Notes under the pieces: model-generated
Seen by the model: only the letters and a program-made list of their open reading frames with translations
What the model was told of the DNA's origin: nothing
Database searches by the model: none
Part shown: piece by piece, positions 6,354 through 6,556 of the stretch
Layout of the letters: the number at the start of each line of letters is the position of its first letter
Numbering within the stretch: position 1 is the stretch's first letter
Origin: H2-BAC3 sp045863035
GTDB taxonomy: Bacteria > Bacteroidota > Ignavibacteria > Ignavibacteriales > Ignavibacteriaceae
Length of the DNA: 6,556 nt
Reading direction: 5' to 3'
Assembly (NCBI GenBank): GCA_045863035.1
Contig: BTUV01000129.1
Span: forward strand, 1-6,556
Position numbers and translations under genes: made by a program

Positions 6354-6381
6354 AATATAACCCCTCCGGCTGACTCATCAA
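6354..6381 (-). promoter_or_regulatory. Candidate promoter of the DUF4159-DUF4175 operon
   Basis: Read on the minus strand, TTGATG (6381-6376) and TATATT (6359-6354) are separated by 16 bp, a sigma70-like arrangement. Read with the Bacteroidota pattern (TTG, 19 bp, TAnnTTTG) it gives TTG-N19-TATATTCA, with correct spacing but two mismatches. Initiation near 6347 would leave a leader of about 23 nt before the TTG start. A short inverted repeat GTACC/GGTAC (6382-6397) lies just upstream and could be an operator. Confidence 0.4.
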
Positions 6382-6430
6382 GTACCAAAACGGGTACAGG
6401 TTATACGATTAAAACGGACGAATGTTCCGA

Positions 6431-6556
6431 CTGAATTATGAAGTATGAATTTCTCATACATCCACACCCGGTTGAATTATGAAGTGTGAATTATGAAGTA
6501 GGAACTTCTCATACATCCACACCCGGTTGAATTATGAAGTATGAATTTCTCATACA
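6431..6556. repeat. Tandem array, 41-bp unit, running off the window
   Basis: Copy 1 (6431-6471) is 41 bp. Copy 2 (6472-6526) is 55 bp because a 14-bp block, GTGAATTATGAAGT, duplicates two heptamers; without it the copy differs from copy 1 at three positions. Copy 3 (6527-6556) is cut by the window edge after 30 bp and differs from copy 1 only at its first base. Each unit has a heptamer part (TGAATTA, TGAAGTA) and a constant part (TTCTCATACATCCACACCCGG minus its last base or so). It lies upstream of the operon promoter. No coding frame is apparent. Confidence 0.85.

Noticed and set aside
6431..6556. CRISPR array or iteron-type origin
   Set aside because: The units are directly adjacent with no unique spacers, and no replication initiator or DnaA-box cluster is visible nearby.

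Overview
The window looks like chromosomal DNA from a member of the Bacteroidota/Chlorobiota/Ignavibacteriota (FCB) group. The main reason is the plus-strand gene at 897-2090, which ends in a type A sorting domain of the type IX secretion system (T9SS). Its signature, LNQNYPNPFNP followed by a KVYDILGKEV strand, is the version common in Ignavibacteria-like lineages. The assignment is by inspection only. No rRNA, tRNA, CRISPR array, transposase or phage gene was found.

Layout. Positions 1-515 hold no convincing gene. They contain five alternately oriented copies of a short motif (10-231), which may be a small MITE-like palindromic element, then a run of heptamers (240-274). From 516 to 896 there are two weak mini-ORFs, each with a Shine-Dalgarno-like sequence and a hydrophobic N-terminus, ahead of the secreted T9SS protein (897-2090). 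A perfect 13-bp hairpin lies inside that gene's signal-peptide codons. The interval 2091-2299 separates two convergent transcription units. It carries 11 uninterrupted heptamers, a bidirectional intrinsic terminator and a degenerate 10-bp repeat. The minus strand then carries two genes 8 nt apart: a DUF4159-type exported protein (6324 to 5668) followed by a 1119-residue DUF4175-type membrane protein (5659 to 2300). A promoter-like sequence lies just upstream of this pair (6381 to 6354). The window ends in a tandem array with a 41-bp unit (6431-6556) that continues past the edge.

How the genes work together. The two minus-strand genes form a probable operon. DUF4159 proteins and DUF4175 membrane proteins often occur near each other and near MoxR/DUF58/von Willebrand factor A (Bat-like) genes, which suggests an envelope complex whose function is unknown. 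The T9SS cargo gene is a separate unit of opposite orientation, and nothing links it functionally to the operon.

The most unusual signal lies between and inside the genes rather than in the protein families. All three intergenic regions carry 7-bp-phased AT-rich repeats of related sequence, and the window also has an alternating inverted-repeat array and an intragenic perfect hairpin.
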